NCBI RefSeq assembly: GCF_017942085.1
Contig: NZ_JAGKSP010000006.1
Span: 248,001 to 312,000, forward strand
Reading direction: 5' to 3'
DNA: 64,000 bases
Source: Paenibacillus lignilyticus
Lineage (GTDB): Bacteria > Bacillota > Bacilli > Paenibacillales > Paenibacillaceae
Under the pieces are notes generated by a model that saw only the letters and a list, made by a program, of their open reading frames with translations, had not been told where the DNA came from and ran no database searches. Position numbers and translations under genes: made by a program. Every line of letters begins with the position of its first letter. The stretch's first letter is position 1. Shown here piece by piece: positions 44,131-53,228 of this stretch.

Positions 44131-45101
44131 AACTACTTGATATCTACGCCAAAATGAAAAGCGATTTAGATGCGATCGAAAGTCAGCTGGCGCGCAGCGT
44201 TACTACCGAGCATACGCTGCTCACGGATGCATCGACGCATCTGCTCAAAGCAGGCGGCAAGCGGATACGTCCCGTGTTTGTGCTGCTTGCAGGTAAGTTT
44301 GGCACATACCGGCTGGATGTGCTGCAGAAGATCGCGGTACCGCTTGAACTCATTCATATGGCTTCCCTTGTGCATGATGATGTAATTGACAATGCCGAGA
44401 CCCGTCGCGGTCAGCTTACGGTTAAATCCAAATGGGATAATCGCATTGCAATGTATACCGGCGATTATATTTATGGCAAGGCGCTTACGATCGTAACCGA
44501 GCTTGAGAACCCGCAAATTCATCAGATATTATCCAAAGCCATGGTGCAAATGTGTATTGGCGAAATGGAACAAATCCGTGATTTCTTCAATACCGAGCAA
44601 TCGGTTCGCAACTACTTGCTTCGCATCCGCCGCAAGACGGCACTATTAATTGCAATCAGCTGTCAGCTCGGTGCGATAGCGTCCGGTGCAGACCGCAAGA
44701 CGGCTAATTGTCTGTATCGATTTGGTTATAATGTTGGCATGACCTTTCAAATCCGGGATGATCTGCTTGACTTGCTCGGCACCGAGAAACAAATCGGCAA
44801 ACCGCCGGGTTCCGACATTAAACAAGGCAATATGACGCTTCCTGTACTGCTCGCGATGCAAGAGCCATCCATAAAGGATGATTTACTTGTAGAAATAAAT
44901 AAAATTCGCGAGTCGAATGGAGCAGGTGAAACGAAAAAAGCGTTGAACATAATACGTAAGAGCGCCGGAATTCACACTGCGGATGCCATGGCGACGAGAT
45001 ATATGAATAAGGCAATCGAGGCTCTAAGCGAGCTGCCAAACATTACGGCGAAGAAAAATTTGACGGATATTGCGCATTTTGTAGCAAAACGAAACTACTA
45101 A
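44127..45101 (+). CDS. hepT: Heptaprenyl diphosphate synthase component 2
   Basis: Catalytic trans-prenyl transferase subunit. The 324-residue protein has the two aspartate-rich motifs D84-D-V-I-D88 and D211-D-L-L-D215 and the GGKRIRP head. Short-chain-length residues upstream fit a long-chain product. It overlaps mqnA in ATGA. In B. subtilis it follows menG directly; here three genes separate them. Confidence 0.94.
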   Translation: MKLLDIYAKMKSDLDAIESQLARSVTTEHTLLTDASTHLLKAGGKRIRPVFVLLAGKFGTYRLDVLQKIAVPLELIHMASLVHDDVIDNAETRRGQLTVKSKWDNRIAMYTGDYIYGKALTIVTELENPQIHQILSKAMVQMCIGEMEQIRDFFNTEQSVRNYLLRIRRKTALLIAISCQLGAIASGADRKTANCLYRFGYNVGMTFQIRDDLLDLLGTEKQIGKPPGSDIKQGNMTLPVLLAMQEPSIKDDLLVEINKIRESNGAGETKKALNIIRKSAGIHTADAMATRYMNKAIEALSELPNITAKKNLTDIAHFVAKRNY

Positions 45102-45122
45102 AGCGTTTGGGAGGGAATTCAG

Positions 45123-45566
45123 ATGGAAAGAACTTTTCTAATGGTAAAGCCAGATGGCGTACAACGCGGTTTGATCGGTGAAATCGTGTCACGCTTTGAA
45201 CGCAAGGGGCTAAAGCTCGTTGGAGCCAAATTCATGATGATCACGCCTGAACTGGCGGAGCGTCATTACGCAGAGCACATCGGAAAGCCCTTTTATCCGC
45301 CGCTCGTAGCCTTTGTGACGTCAGGTCCAGTATTTGCAATGGTTTGGCAAGGGGATAATGTCATCGGACTTACTCGCGCGATGATCGGCAAGACAAATGC
45401 ACTTGAAGCAGCGCCGGGAACGATTCGTTCCGATTATGCAGTACATACGAACTTCAATCTGATTCATGGTTCGGATTCGCCGGAGAGCGCGGCACGTGAG
45501 ATCGGGATTTTCTTCGCTCCGCATGAAGTGGTGGACTACAACCAAACGATTCAGCAGTGGATTTAA
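45123..45566 (+). CDS. ndk: Nucleoside diphosphate kinase
   Basis: Transfers phosphate between nucleoside triphosphates and diphosphates. The 147-residue enzyme has the phospho-histidine His115 in [12 protein letters not shown] and the [15 protein letters not shown] head. GGGAGGGAATTCAG precedes the ATG. It keeps the B. subtilis order hepT-ndk-cheR. Confidence 0.96.
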   Translation: MERTFLMVKPDGVQRGLIGEIVSRFERKGLKLVGAKFMMITPELAERHYAEHIGKPFYPPLVAFVTSGPVFAMVWQGDNVIGLTRAMIGKTNALEAAPGTIRSDYAVHTNFNLIHGSDSPESAAREIGIFFAPHEVVDYNQTIQQWI

Positions 45567-45608
45567 CTAACATCAGGCGGCCAAGTGTCTGCGACATCGG
45601 GGGAAAAC

Positions 45609-46394
45609 ATGGTGGAGGACAAGGACTTTTCGCTTTTCATCAAGAAAATCAAAGACAAAACAGCTATTGATCTTTCCCAGTACAAAGAAGCGCAGATGAA
45701 GCGGCGGTTGACGACGCTTAGGCAGAAGTACGGCTACAATACATTTGCGGCCTACTGGGATGGCCTTGAGAAGGACAAGAAGCTGATGAACGAATTTCTC
45801 GATCGGATGACCATCAATGTGTCGGAGTTTTGGCGTAATCCGAGCCGCTGGGAAGCCATGGAGAAGAAATTTTTACCTGAGATCGTTAAAGCTAATCCTC
45901 GCGTCAAAATATGGAGCGCCGCTTGTTCAACGGGAGAAGAGCCGTATACACTGTCCATGATCTTGGCAGAGCTTGGCGCGCAAGATAAGTCTTCGATTCT
46001 TGCCACCGATTTGGACAATATTGTATTGCAGAAAGCGACACAAGGCATATATCAGGATCGATCGATCCGCGAGGTGCCACGCACTTATATGAGTAAATAT
46101 TTTACGAAGCATGATGAAGATAATGTTGCCGTAATAAATCAGCTCAAGCGAAATATTACCTTTAAACAGCAGAATTTGCTTCATGACACCTTTGACACCG
46201 GCTTCGATGTGATCGTATGCCGCAATGTCATGATCTACTTCACGGAAGAAGCCAAACATCTGCTCTATCATAAATTTTCGAAAGCGCTTAAGCCCGGCGG
46301 TTTGCTGTTCGTAGGCAGCACGGAGCAAATTTTCTCGCCGGCGCAATATGATTTCGATTCGGTCGAAACATTCTTTTACCGCAAACGGGCGTAG
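45609..46394 (+). CDS. cheR: Chemotaxis protein methyltransferase CheR
   Basis: Methylates chemoreceptor glutamates using SAM. The 261-residue protein has the CheR N-terminal helices (MKRRLTTLRQKYGY), the SAM motif KIWSAACSTGEEPYTL, and VCRNVMIYFTEEAKHLLYHK, ending FVGSTEQIF. ATG 45609 (GGGGG upstream) is preferred over GTG 45585. It lies alone in this region without other chemotaxis genes. Confidence 0.93.
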   Translation: MVEDKDFSLFIKKIKDKTAIDLSQYKEAQMKRRLTTLRQKYGYNTFAAYWDGLEKDKKLMNEFLDRMTINVSEFWRNPSRWEAMEKKFLPEIVKANPRVKIWSAACSTGEEPYTLSMILAELGAQDKSSILATDLDNIVLQKATQGIYQDRSIREVPRTYMSKYFTKHDEDNVAVINQLKRNITFKQQNLLHDTFDTGFDVIVCRNVMIYFTEEAKHLLYHKFSKALKPGGLLFVGSTEQIFSPAQYDFDSVETFFYRKRA

Positions 46395-46460
46395 AAGGGT
46401 ATATCGTCTTCCATCTTCTCCAATACTAAGCTATAGATAGTTTGGCAATGGAGGTGCAGC

Positions 46461-46628
46461 ATGGACAAGCGTAAGGTTATTGCAGCGTATAAGCGTGGAT
46501 TCATAACAGTCCAAGAGTGCGCCCAAATTCTCGGCATTGATACCAGGCAAATGAATGGTCTCATGAATGACCCGCATTTGAATGAGGAACCGGATCGCCT
46601 GCGCGGCAATCAATCTGTGAATAGTTAG
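46461..46628 (+). CDS. Small helix-turn-helix-like protein (55 aa)
   Basis: Not recognised. Residues 15-37 (FITVQECAQILGIDTRQMNGLM) have the spacing of a helix-turn-helix, as in small excisionase-like DNA-binding proteins. GGAGGTGCAGC gives a strong ribosome site. It lies between cheR and aroC and ends before a terminator. Confidence 0.6.
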   Translation: MDKRKVIAAYKRGFITVQECAQILGIDTRQMNGLMNDPHLNEEPDRLRGNQSVNS

Positions 46629-46641
46629 TTTATAGCAGCTG

Positions 46642-46694
46642 AAAGCTGCCCTTGTCATGTCTTCTTCGGAAGGCATGCAGGGCAGCTTTTTTAT
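46642..46694 (+). terminator. Intrinsic terminator before aroC
   Basis: AAAGCTGCCCT/AGGGCAGCTTT outer stem with an inner TGTCATG/CATGCA, ending T6. Confidence 0.85.
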
Positions 46695-46830
46695 TGCGAA
46701 GTCCTCATATTGAGAGCGTTCATTTCCTTGTCAAACCGGCGACGCTATACTATAATGAGCAAAGATATTTGGCAGATATACATAACCGGAATATGCGTTT
46801 GCGGTGTTCGGGATGAGGGAGGGCTTTACT

Positions 46831-48000
46831 GTGAGTTTACGTTATTTGACAGCAGGAGAGACACATGGTCCACAGTTGACAGCAATAATTGAGGGGCTTC
46901 CGAGCAATTTGCAGCTTGATTTTCAGGAGCTGAATTTCCAATTGCACCGTAGGCAGAAAGGTCACGGCCGTGGCCGCCGCATGCAAATCGAGAAAGATAC
47001 CGCTAACATCGTCGGTGGTGTTCGTCATGGTAAAACAACCGGAGCACCTGTAGCTTTGATTGTGGAGAACAACGACTGGAAACACTGGACATCGGTTATG
47101 AACATCGAGCCGATTGAAGGCAGTGACGAAGAGAAACGCCGCGTTCATCGCCCGCGTCCCGGCCATGCGGATTTGAATGGCGGACTTAAATACAATCTCA
47201 AAGATTTGCGCAACGTACTTGAGCGCTCCAGTGCCCGCGAAACGGCAGCGCGTGTAGCGGTTGGCGCTGTGGCACGCCAATTTCTTGCTGCTTTCGGCAT
47301 TCAAGTAGGCGGACAAGTTATTCGAATCGGCGAGATTGAAGCGCCGACCAATCAGTTGCCGCTCGATGAATTGGTTCGTTTGACCGAAGAGTCTCCGGTT
47401 CGTGTCGTTGATAAAGAAACCGAAGAGAAAATGACTGCTTATATCGATCAAATCAAAGCGGAAGGCGATTCGATCGGTGGAATAGTGGAATGTATCGTGG
47501 AAGGCGTGCCGATCGGACTTGGCAGCCATGTGCAGTACGACCGCAAACTTGACGGACGGATCGCGCAAGCGGTGATGTCGATCAATGCGTTCAAAGGCTG
47601 CGAAATCGGGATTGGCTTTGAAGCCGGAACCATTCGCGGATCGCAAGTGCATGATGAAATCATGTACTCGGAAGAGCGCGGCTACTACAGAGCAACTAAC
47701 CGTCTTGGTGGATTCGAGGGCGGGATGACGAACGGGGAACAAATCGTCGTGCGCGGTGTTATGAAACCGATCCCGACATTATATAAACCGCTGCAAAGCG
47801 TAGATATCGACACAAGAGAGCCGTTCACTGCGCAAGTAGAACGTTCTGACAGCTGCGCAGTACCGGCAGCAAGCGTAGTTATGGAGCATGTAGTCGCTTG
47901 GGAAGTAGCAAGAGCGTTTCTGGAGAAATTCGGAGGCGACTCCATGGAAGAAATTACGGCGAACTACAACAATTACTTGGCGCAGCTGAGGAACTACTAA
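46831..48000 (+). CDS. aroC: Chorismate synthase
   Basis: Last step of the shikimate pathway: 5-enolpyruvylshikimate-3-phosphate to chorismate, with reduced FMN. The 389-residue protein has [44 protein letters not shown] and the ARETAARVA and [13 protein letters not shown] blocks. GTG 46831 follows GAGGGAGGG. It starts the aromatic supraoperon; stop and next start share one base. Confidence 0.96.
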   Translation: MSLRYLTAGETHGPQLTAIIEGLPSNLQLDFQELNFQLHRRQKGHGRGRRMQIEKDTANIVGGVRHGKTTGAPVALIVENNDWKHWTSVMNIEPIEGSDEEKRRVHRPRPGHADLNGGLKYNLKDLRNVLERSSARETAARVAVGAVARQFLAAFGIQVGGQVIRIGEIEAPTNQLPLDELVRLTEESPVRVVDKETEEKMTAYIDQIKAEGDSIGGIVECIVEGVPIGLGSHVQYDRKLDGRIAQAVMSINAFKGCEIGIGFEAGTIRGSQVHDEIMYSEERGYYRATNRLGGFEGGMTNGEQIVVRGVMKPIPTLYKPLQSVDIDTREPFTAQVERSDSCAVPAASVVMEHVVAWEVARAFLEKFGGDSMEEITANYNNYLAQLRNY

Positions 48001-49109
48001 TGAGCGGCGCTCCTCGTGAACTGACCGTCGAGCTTGGCGAGCGCTCCTACCCGATCTATATCGGGGAAGGGGTGCTGGATGAAGCAGGTAACCTGTTTAC
48101 CGAGCGCGGCATCAGCAAGAAGTCGCCCCTTATGATTATTACAGATGCGAATGTTGCAGAGCGGCATTTAGGCCATTTGGCCGAAGTGTTAACTTCTGCA
48201 GGATTTACGGTTGTAACAGCTGTTGTTCCGGCAGGAGAGAGTTCCAAGTCTCTTACGGAGCTGGAGAGATTAATTGGGATTGCGCTGGAACACGGGCTTG
48301 ACCGCAAATCTGCAATTGTCGCACTGGGAGGCGGCGTGGTCGGTGATCTCGCCGGCTTCGTCGCAGCTTCTTTCATGCGCGGCATTAAATTCGTACAGGT
48401 GCCGACGACGATTCTTGCTCACGACAGCAGTGTCGGAGGCAAGGTTGCGGTGAACCACCCCCTCGCTAAAAATATTATCGGTGCTTTTCATCAACCCGAG
48501 CTTGTGCTTTATGATTTGAAAACGCTGCAAACGTTGCCTGAGCGCGAAGTAAAGGCAGGTTTATCGGAAGTTGTGAAGCATGGATTGATCTGGGATGCTT
48601 CATTCGTGACCTGGTGCGACGAGAATGCGGATAAATTGACGGCGCTTGATCCCGATGCGCTCGGGTATGCCCTTTACAAAGGCTGCAGCGTTAAAGCGGC
48701 GGTCGTCTCGAAGGATGAGCGGGAAAACGATCTTCGCGCGATTCTTAATCTTGGGCATACCATCGGCCATGCGCTTGAGGCCGTTGCCGGCTACGGAGAG
48801 CTTTTACACGGTGAAGCGATAGCGATCGGTATGGTCGGGGCTGCGAGGCTAGCGGTTCGCCTGGGTGCTTCTGAAGAGGTCTACACGGTGACGAAACATG
48901 TGCTGCAGCGAGTAGGCTTGCCGGTGAGACTTCCAGCGCATCTGGCGACAGATGAAATCATGCGTGCGATGATGCACGATAAGAAGTTCCAAGAGGGTAC
49001 GATGGTCTTTATCGTGCCTACTGCAATTGGCGTCGTGGAAATCAATAAATCGGTATCTACCTCTCTCATTCGGGAGATCGTGGAACAATTGAAACAGGAG
49101 GCCATCTAG
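48000..49109 (+). CDS. aroB: 3-dehydroquinate synthase
   Basis: Second step of the shikimate pathway, NAD- and zinc-dependent. The 369-residue protein has the NAD loop GGGVVGDLAGF, VPTTILAHDSSVGGKVAVNHPLAKNIIG and metal-binding His in LNLGHTIGHALE and LLHGEAIAIGMV. ATG 48000 overlaps the aroC stop (TAATG), so translation is coupled. Confidence 0.95.
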   Translation: MSGAPRELTVELGERSYPIYIGEGVLDEAGNLFTERGISKKSPLMIITDANVAERHLGHLAEVLTSAGFTVVTAVVPAGESSKSLTELERLIGIALEHGLDRKSAIVALGGGVVGDLAGFVAASFMRGIKFVQVPTTILAHDSSVGGKVAVNHPLAKNIIGAFHQPELVLYDLKTLQTLPEREVKAGLSEVVKHGLIWDASFVTWCDENADKLTALDPDALGYALYKGCSVKAAVVSKDERENDLRAILNLGHTIGHALEAVAGYGELLHGEAIAIGMVGAARLAVRLGASEEVYTVTKHVLQRVGLPVRLPAHLATDEIMRAMMHDKKFQEGTMVFIVPTAIGVVEINKSVSTSLIREIVEQLKQEAI

Positions 49110-49110
49110 A

Positions 49111-49479
49111 ATGAGTGTACGGGGAATCCGCGGAGCGATCACGGTCGAATTGAATGAAGAGCAGCCGATATTACGGGCGACAGAGGAATTGTTACATACG
49201 ATCGTAGCCTCTAATGCGATCGAGCCCGAAGACATCGCAAGTGTATTTATTACGGTAACCGGCGATCTGGATGCAACATTTCCGGCCAGAGCCATTCGCG
49301 TCATGCAAGGCTGGGAGCTTGTTCCGTTGATGTGCGCCGTTGAAGTGCCGGTCAAAGGCAGCTTGGCCATGTGCATACGCCTTCTGGTTTCGGTTAATAC
49401 GGAGAAGTCGCAGAAGGAAATCGAACATGTTTATTTAGGCGGTGCGAAGGCACTCCGTCCGGATTTATCGAAATCATAG
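49111..49479 (+). CDS. aroH: Chorismate mutase, AroH class
   Basis: Converts chorismate to prephenate toward Phe and Tyr. The 122-residue monofunctional AroH-type enzyme has VRGIRGAITVELNEE, the catalytic Arg in FPARAIRVMQGWELVPLMCAVEV, and SLAMCIRLLV. GAGGCC precedes the ATG one base after the aroB stop. After it the trp leader begins. Confidence 0.94.
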   Translation: MSVRGIRGAITVELNEEQPILRATEELLHTIVASNAIEPEDIASVFITVTGDLDATFPARAIRVMQGWELVPLMCAVEVPVKGSLAMCIRLLVSVNTEKSQKEIEHVYLGGAKALRPDLSKS

Positions 49480-49513
49480 ATCGAGAAACCATCGGAAGCT
49501 CATTTTTAAAGGA

Positions 49514-49543
49514 TTGACGGATCCGTTTACGCTGGTGTATAGT
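49514..49543 (+). promoter_or_regulatory. Sigma-A promoter of the trp operon
   Basis: TTGACG (49514-49519), 18-base spacer, TATAGT (49538-49543). Transcript start near 49550, just upstream of the TRAP target. Confidence 0.75.
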
Positions 49544-49562
49544 GATTTCATACTTGAAGAAT

Positions 49563-49673
49563 GAGCCGAGTTGAGCAGAGTAGTTAGTGAAGTTAGAAGA
49601 GATGAGTAGAGCTGAGCTGAGTTTTTAGTGCAAGATTGAGACGAGTGAAGAGATGACGCAGGTCGTAGTTTAG
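49563..49673 (+). promoter_or_regulatory. TRAP-binding NAG-repeat array in the trp leader
   Basis: GAG, TAG and AAG triplets are spaced mostly 5 bases apart. Twelve fall at 49563, 49568, 49573, 49578, 49585, 49590, 49594, 49599, 49604, 49609, 49614, 49619; more follow at 49626, 49632, 49638, 49643, 49648, 49666 and 49671. B. subtilis has 11. Tryptophan-loaded TRAP should bind here and shift the leader to the terminator at 49781. Confidence 0.85.
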
Positions 49674-49709
49674 TGCACCCTCTTGGAGGATATCCAGGCT
49701 ATAGGTGCA
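49674..49709 (+). promoter_or_regulatory. Hairpin between TRAP array and trp terminator
   Basis: TGCACC (49674-49679) pairs with GGTGCA (49704-49709). Its role in the terminator/antiterminator switch is not clear; GCAGG (49658-49662) could pair with the terminator's CCTGC instead. Confidence 0.35.
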
Positions 49710-49780
49710 TCTATTAGTCTACAATCCACGTTATGTTCTATTGCCGTATCAATGCTCATTTTCCATCTTCTGACATGATC

Positions 49781-49808
49781 ACTCCTGCTGCGGCAGGAGT
49801 TTTTTTAT
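49781..49808 (+). terminator. trp operon attenuator terminator
   Basis: Perfect 8-bp ACTCCTGC/GCAGGAGT, 4-base loop, T6 and ATTT, ending about 25 bases before trpE. It is the obvious off-state of the TRAP switch. Confidence 0.85.
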
Positions 49809-49832
49809 TTTCCGACAAGGGAGAGATTGGTT

Positions 49833-51383
49833 ATGAATCAGGAGCTTCAAGGAGTCATTCGTTTATCGAGCACGTATAATTTGATTCCAATCGTCAGACA
49901 TGTAATGGCGGATACAGAGACGCCAATTCGTATATTCCAGCATTTCTATAAGGAGCGCCGGGCCTTCTTACTGGAGAGTGTAGAAGGTGGAGTGAAATGG
50001 GCGCGTTATTCCTTCATCGGCACCGATCCGTTCATGCTCATTCGGGGCAAGAACGGCGAGATGGTAATCGAAGTGAATGGCAAAGAAGAGGTTCTGCGCG
50101 AGAAACCGATTGAGCTGCTTAAAGCACATTTGCGCTCCTTCCGCAGTCCTTCCATTCCTGAATTGCCGCCTTTCACAGGCGGGGCGATCGGATTCTTCGG
50201 GTATGACCTGCTTCAGTATTATGAGAAGCTGCCGGCACACCGGATTGACGATCTGAACATGAACGATCTGCAATTTATGTTTTGCGATCAAGTTATCGTA
50301 TTCGATCATTTCAAGCAGCAAATTCAAGTGATCGGGAACGTACATATCCCGAACGCGGCGACGGACCATGACATTCAGGCGGTTTATGAGCAAACGGTTA
50401 GCCGAATGGAAGCGACCATTGAGCGGCTGCAGCAGCCATTGCCGTCCGCGTTGATGGCAGCAGGAAGCATACCGGCTGATCCCGAGCTCGGTAACGTTTC
50501 CTCGAACCTGACGAAAGAACAATTCCTTGCGAATGTCGAGAAATCAAAAGAGTACATTCGTGCCGGCGATATTTTCCAAGTGGTGTTATCGCAGCGCTTT
50601 AACATCGAAACGGAGGTCGATCCGCTTCATGTATACCGCGTACTGCGCACCATGAATCCATCGCCTTATATGTACTATTTGAAAATGGATGACGAGGTTA
50701 TTGTAGGCACGTCACCGGAAGCGCTCGTGAAGGTCGATGGCGAACGAGTGGAAACGCGTCCGATTGCGGGAACGCGTCCGCGCGGCAAAACGCCGGAGCA
50801 GGATTTGGCGCTCGAGAAAGAATTGCTGGCGGATGAGAAAGAACGCGCAGAGCATTTGATGCTCGTCGATTTGGGACGTAACGATATCGGACGCGTATCG
50901 GAATTCGGCACTGTCCGCTGTGATTCGTATATGGAAATTGAACGTTACTCCCACGTGATGCATATCGTTTCCAACGTATCCGGCAAGCTGCGCGAAGACA
51001 AAGATTTCTTCGATGCATTCGTTTCTTGTATGCCGGCGGGAACAGTATCCGGTGCTCCGAAGCTAAGAGCGATGGAGATCATCGCGGAGCTGGAGAACGA
51101 AGCGCGCGGCGCCTATGCCGGTGCAATCGGCTATCTCGGTTTTGGCGGCAGCCTCAATACCTGCATCACGATCCGCACGCTGATCTTCAAGAATGGTAAG
51201 GCCTATGTTCAGGCTGGGGCGGGCATTGTTTGGGATTCCATACCGGAGAATGAATATATGGAAACCGTCAATAAAGCGATGGCTATGCTCAAAGCGGTTC
51301 GAGCTGCGGAAGCAATATTCGCCGTACCGGATCGCACGAGCAGCATGATCAATATGGATTACTATGCGGGAGCGAAAGGGTGA
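49833..51383 (+). CDS. trpE: Anthranilate synthase component I
   Basis: Makes anthranilate from chorismate with ammonia from the glutamine amidotransferase TrpG (not in the window). The 516-residue protein has the chorismate-binding core (GTSPEALVKV, RPIAGTRPRGKT, DLGRNDIGRV, MPAGTVSGAPKLRAMEII, AGAGIVWDSIPENEY). ATG 49833 has GGGAGAG 7 bases upstream; TTG 49827 is too close. The amidotransferase is probably encoded with folate genes as in Bacillus. Confidence 0.95.
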   Translation: MNQELQGVIRLSSTYNLIPIVRHVMADTETPIRIFQHFYKERRAFLLESVEGGVKWARYSFIGTDPFMLIRGKNGEMVIEVNGKEEVLREKPIELLKAHLRSFRSPSIPELPPFTGGAIGFFGYDLLQYYEKLPAHRIDDLNMNDLQFMFCDQVIVFDHFKQQIQVIGNVHIPNAATDHDIQAVYEQTVSRMEATIERLQQPLPSALMAAGSIPADPELGNVSSNLTKEQFLANVEKSKEYIRAGDIFQVVLSQRFNIETEVDPLHVYRVLRTMNPSPYMYYLKMDDEVIVGTSPEALVKVDGERVETRPIAGTRPRGKTPEQDLALEKELLADEKERAEHLMLVDLGRNDIGRVSEFGTVRCDSYMEIERYSHVMHIVSNVSGKLREDKDFFDAFVSCMPAGTVSGAPKLRAMEIIAELENEARGAYAGAIGYLGFGGSLNTCITIRTLIFKNGKAYVQAGAGIVWDSIPENEYMETVNKAMAMLKAVRAAEAIFAVPDRTSSMINMDYYAGAKG

Positions 51384-52444
51384 GCGGGGGCATGGCAGTT
51401 ACGAATGAACTCATGACGATGCAGCGGGCGCTGAATGTAGTGGTTGGCGGGACTAACCTGACGCGGGAAGAAGCACGCGGCGTAATGGAGATTATTATGA
51501 GCGGTGAAGCTTCCGGTGCACAGATCGGCGCCATCTCAACGGCGCTTCGGATGAAAGGCGAAACCAAAGACGAGATTACCGGCTTCGCGGAAGCGATGCG
51601 TTCGTTTTCCAATCATGTTCATACCGAGCGCAACGGACTTCTGGACACCTGTGGAACGGGTGGGTCCGGCATTCATAAATTCAATATTTCGACAGCTTCT
51701 GCTATCATAGCTTCAGCGGCGGGCGTCCGCGTTGCCAAACACGGCAACCGGGCGATGTCCGGCAAATCCGGCAGCGCGGATACGCTGGAGGCGCTTGGCG
51801 TCAACATTACATTGTCACCGGAGCAGGCAGCTCGCTGCCTGGATGAGATCGGGATCTGCTTCATGTTTGCGCAGCTGTATCATCCATCCCTTAAATACGC
51901 GGCTGGTCCAAGACGCGAGATCGGTATCCGTACCATATTTAACATGCTCGGACCGTTAACGAATCCGGCTGGCGCCGACCGTCAGCTTCTCGGGATTTAT
52001 GATAAATCCAGAACCGAGACGATCGCTTCCGTTTTAGGCGAGCTTGGCTTGAAGCGCGCAATGGTTGTGAGTAGCTTCGACGGTCTGGACGAAATCAGCA
52101 TTTCATCACCGACACAAATTTCGGAGCTGCTGGGCGGCACCGTTCGCACGTATACCATTACGCCGGAGGAGCTTGGTTTGACTACACGTTCGCTGAGCGA
52201 AGTCATCGGCGGCGATGCGAATGAGAATGCGCGTATCATCCGTTCGATCTTCAACGGGGATGACTTCGGCGCATACCGGGACATTGTGCTGGCTAACGCA
52301 GGCGCATGTATCTTCGTCGGTGGCGGCGCGGACTCCTTGCAGGCGGGTGTTGCAGTGGCACGGACCGTCATCGATTCCGGCAAAGCAGCGATGAAACTGC
52401 GGCAGTTGATTGAAACGACAGGAGAGTTGAGCCATGTTTCTTGA
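51380..52444 (+). CDS. trpD: Anthranilate phosphoribosyltransferase
   Basis: Adds phosphoribosyl to anthranilate. The 354-residue protein has the PRPP-binding LDTCGTGGSGIHKFNIST, AKHGNRAMSGKSGSAD and FNMLGPLTNPA blocks. GTG 51380 overlaps the trpE stop (GTGA) and ATG 51392 is an alternative with GCGGGGG upstream. It overlaps trpC by 11 bases. Confidence 0.95.
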   Translation: MSGGMAVTNELMTMQRALNVVVGGTNLTREEARGVMEIIMSGEASGAQIGAISTALRMKGETKDEITGFAEAMRSFSNHVHTERNGLLDTCGTGGSGIHKFNISTASAIIASAAGVRVAKHGNRAMSGKSGSADTLEALGVNITLSPEQAARCLDEIGICFMFAQLYHPSLKYAAGPRREIGIRTIFNMLGPLTNPAGADRQLLGIYDKSRTETIASVLGELGLKRAMVVSSFDGLDEISISSPTQISELLGGTVRTYTITPEELGLTTRSLSEVIGGDANENARIIRSIFNGDDFGAYRDIVLANAGACIFVGGGADSLQAGVAVARTVIDSGKAAMKLRQLIETTGELSHVS

Positions 52445-53228
52445 TAAAATCGTAGCATCGAAACGAAAAGAAGTAGATGATTTGGCTGAGCATTTTTCCA
52501 TTCGAGAGGCAGAGCGTCAAATCGCGGAATTACCGCCTTGCCGAGGCTTCGAGCGCAGACTAACGTCCGGGACGAAGCGGGATCTGGGTTTGATCGCGGA
52601 AGTGAAGAAAGCATCGCCTTCGAAAGGTCTCATCCGGCCTGATTTTGACCCTGTCGCACTTGCCCGCATCTATGAGGAAGCAGGCACGGACTGTATTTCA
52701 GTGTTGACGGACGAGGATTATTTTCAAGGAAAGAACGAATATTTGACCGCTGTTTCGCGGGCTGTAAATGTCCCTTTGCTTCGTAAAGACTTCACGGTGG
52801 ATCACCGTCAAATCTATGAAGCGCGCTTGATCGGCGCAGATGCCATACTGTTGATTGCTGCCATTCTTCGTCCTTCTCAGCTTGCGGATTTCTATGAAAC
52901 GGCCAAAGCGATTGGGCTTGACGTACTTGTGGAAGTCCATGATCAAGAGGAGATGGAATCCGTCCTGGGGCTGGGCAAAGCAACGCTGGTGGGTATAAAT
53001 AATCGGAACTTACACACTTTTGTAACGGATATTAAAACGACTGAGCGTCTGATTGGATTGGTGCCTCCCGGCATTACCGTCATTAGCGAGAGCTCGCTCT
53101 CTTCGCGAGAGGATATTGCGTTCGTTAAGGACGCGGGCGCGAAAGGCGTGCTGATCGGCGAACATTTCATGCGTCAGCCGGATGTAGGCGCAGCTGTGGA
53201 GCAGCTAATGGGACCGGTGAACGCGTAA
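52434..53228 (+). CDS. trpC: Indole-3-glycerol phosphate synthase
   Basis: Ring closure to indole-3-glycerol phosphate. The 264-residue TIM barrel has EVKKASPSKGLIRPDF, SVLTDEDYFQGKNEYL, LLRKDFTVDHRQIYEAR, GINNRNLHTF and ISESSLSSREDI. It starts inside trpD and its stop TAATG overlaps trpF. Confidence 0.95.
   Translation: MFLDKIVASKRKEVDDLAEHFSIREAERQIAELPPCRGFERRLTSGTKRDLGLIAEVKKASPSKGLIRPDFDPVALARIYEEAGTDCISVLTDEDYFQGKNEYLTAVSRAVNVPLLRKDFTVDHRQIYEARLIGADAILLIAAILRPSQLADFYETAKAIGLDVLVEVHDQEEMESVLGLGKATLVGINNRNLHTFVTDIKTTERLIGLVPPGITVISESSLSSREDIAFVKDAGAKGVLIGEHFMRQPDVGAAVEQLMGPVNA

Noticed and set aside
46837..47742. 301-codon ORF on the minus strand
   Set aside because: Shadow of chorismate synthase; the + strand product is certain.
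49705..49773. Possible leader peptide in the trp leader (GTG, 22 codons)
   Set aside because: The GGAGG is 15 bases away, there is no Trp codon, and TRAP control makes a leader peptide unnecessary.
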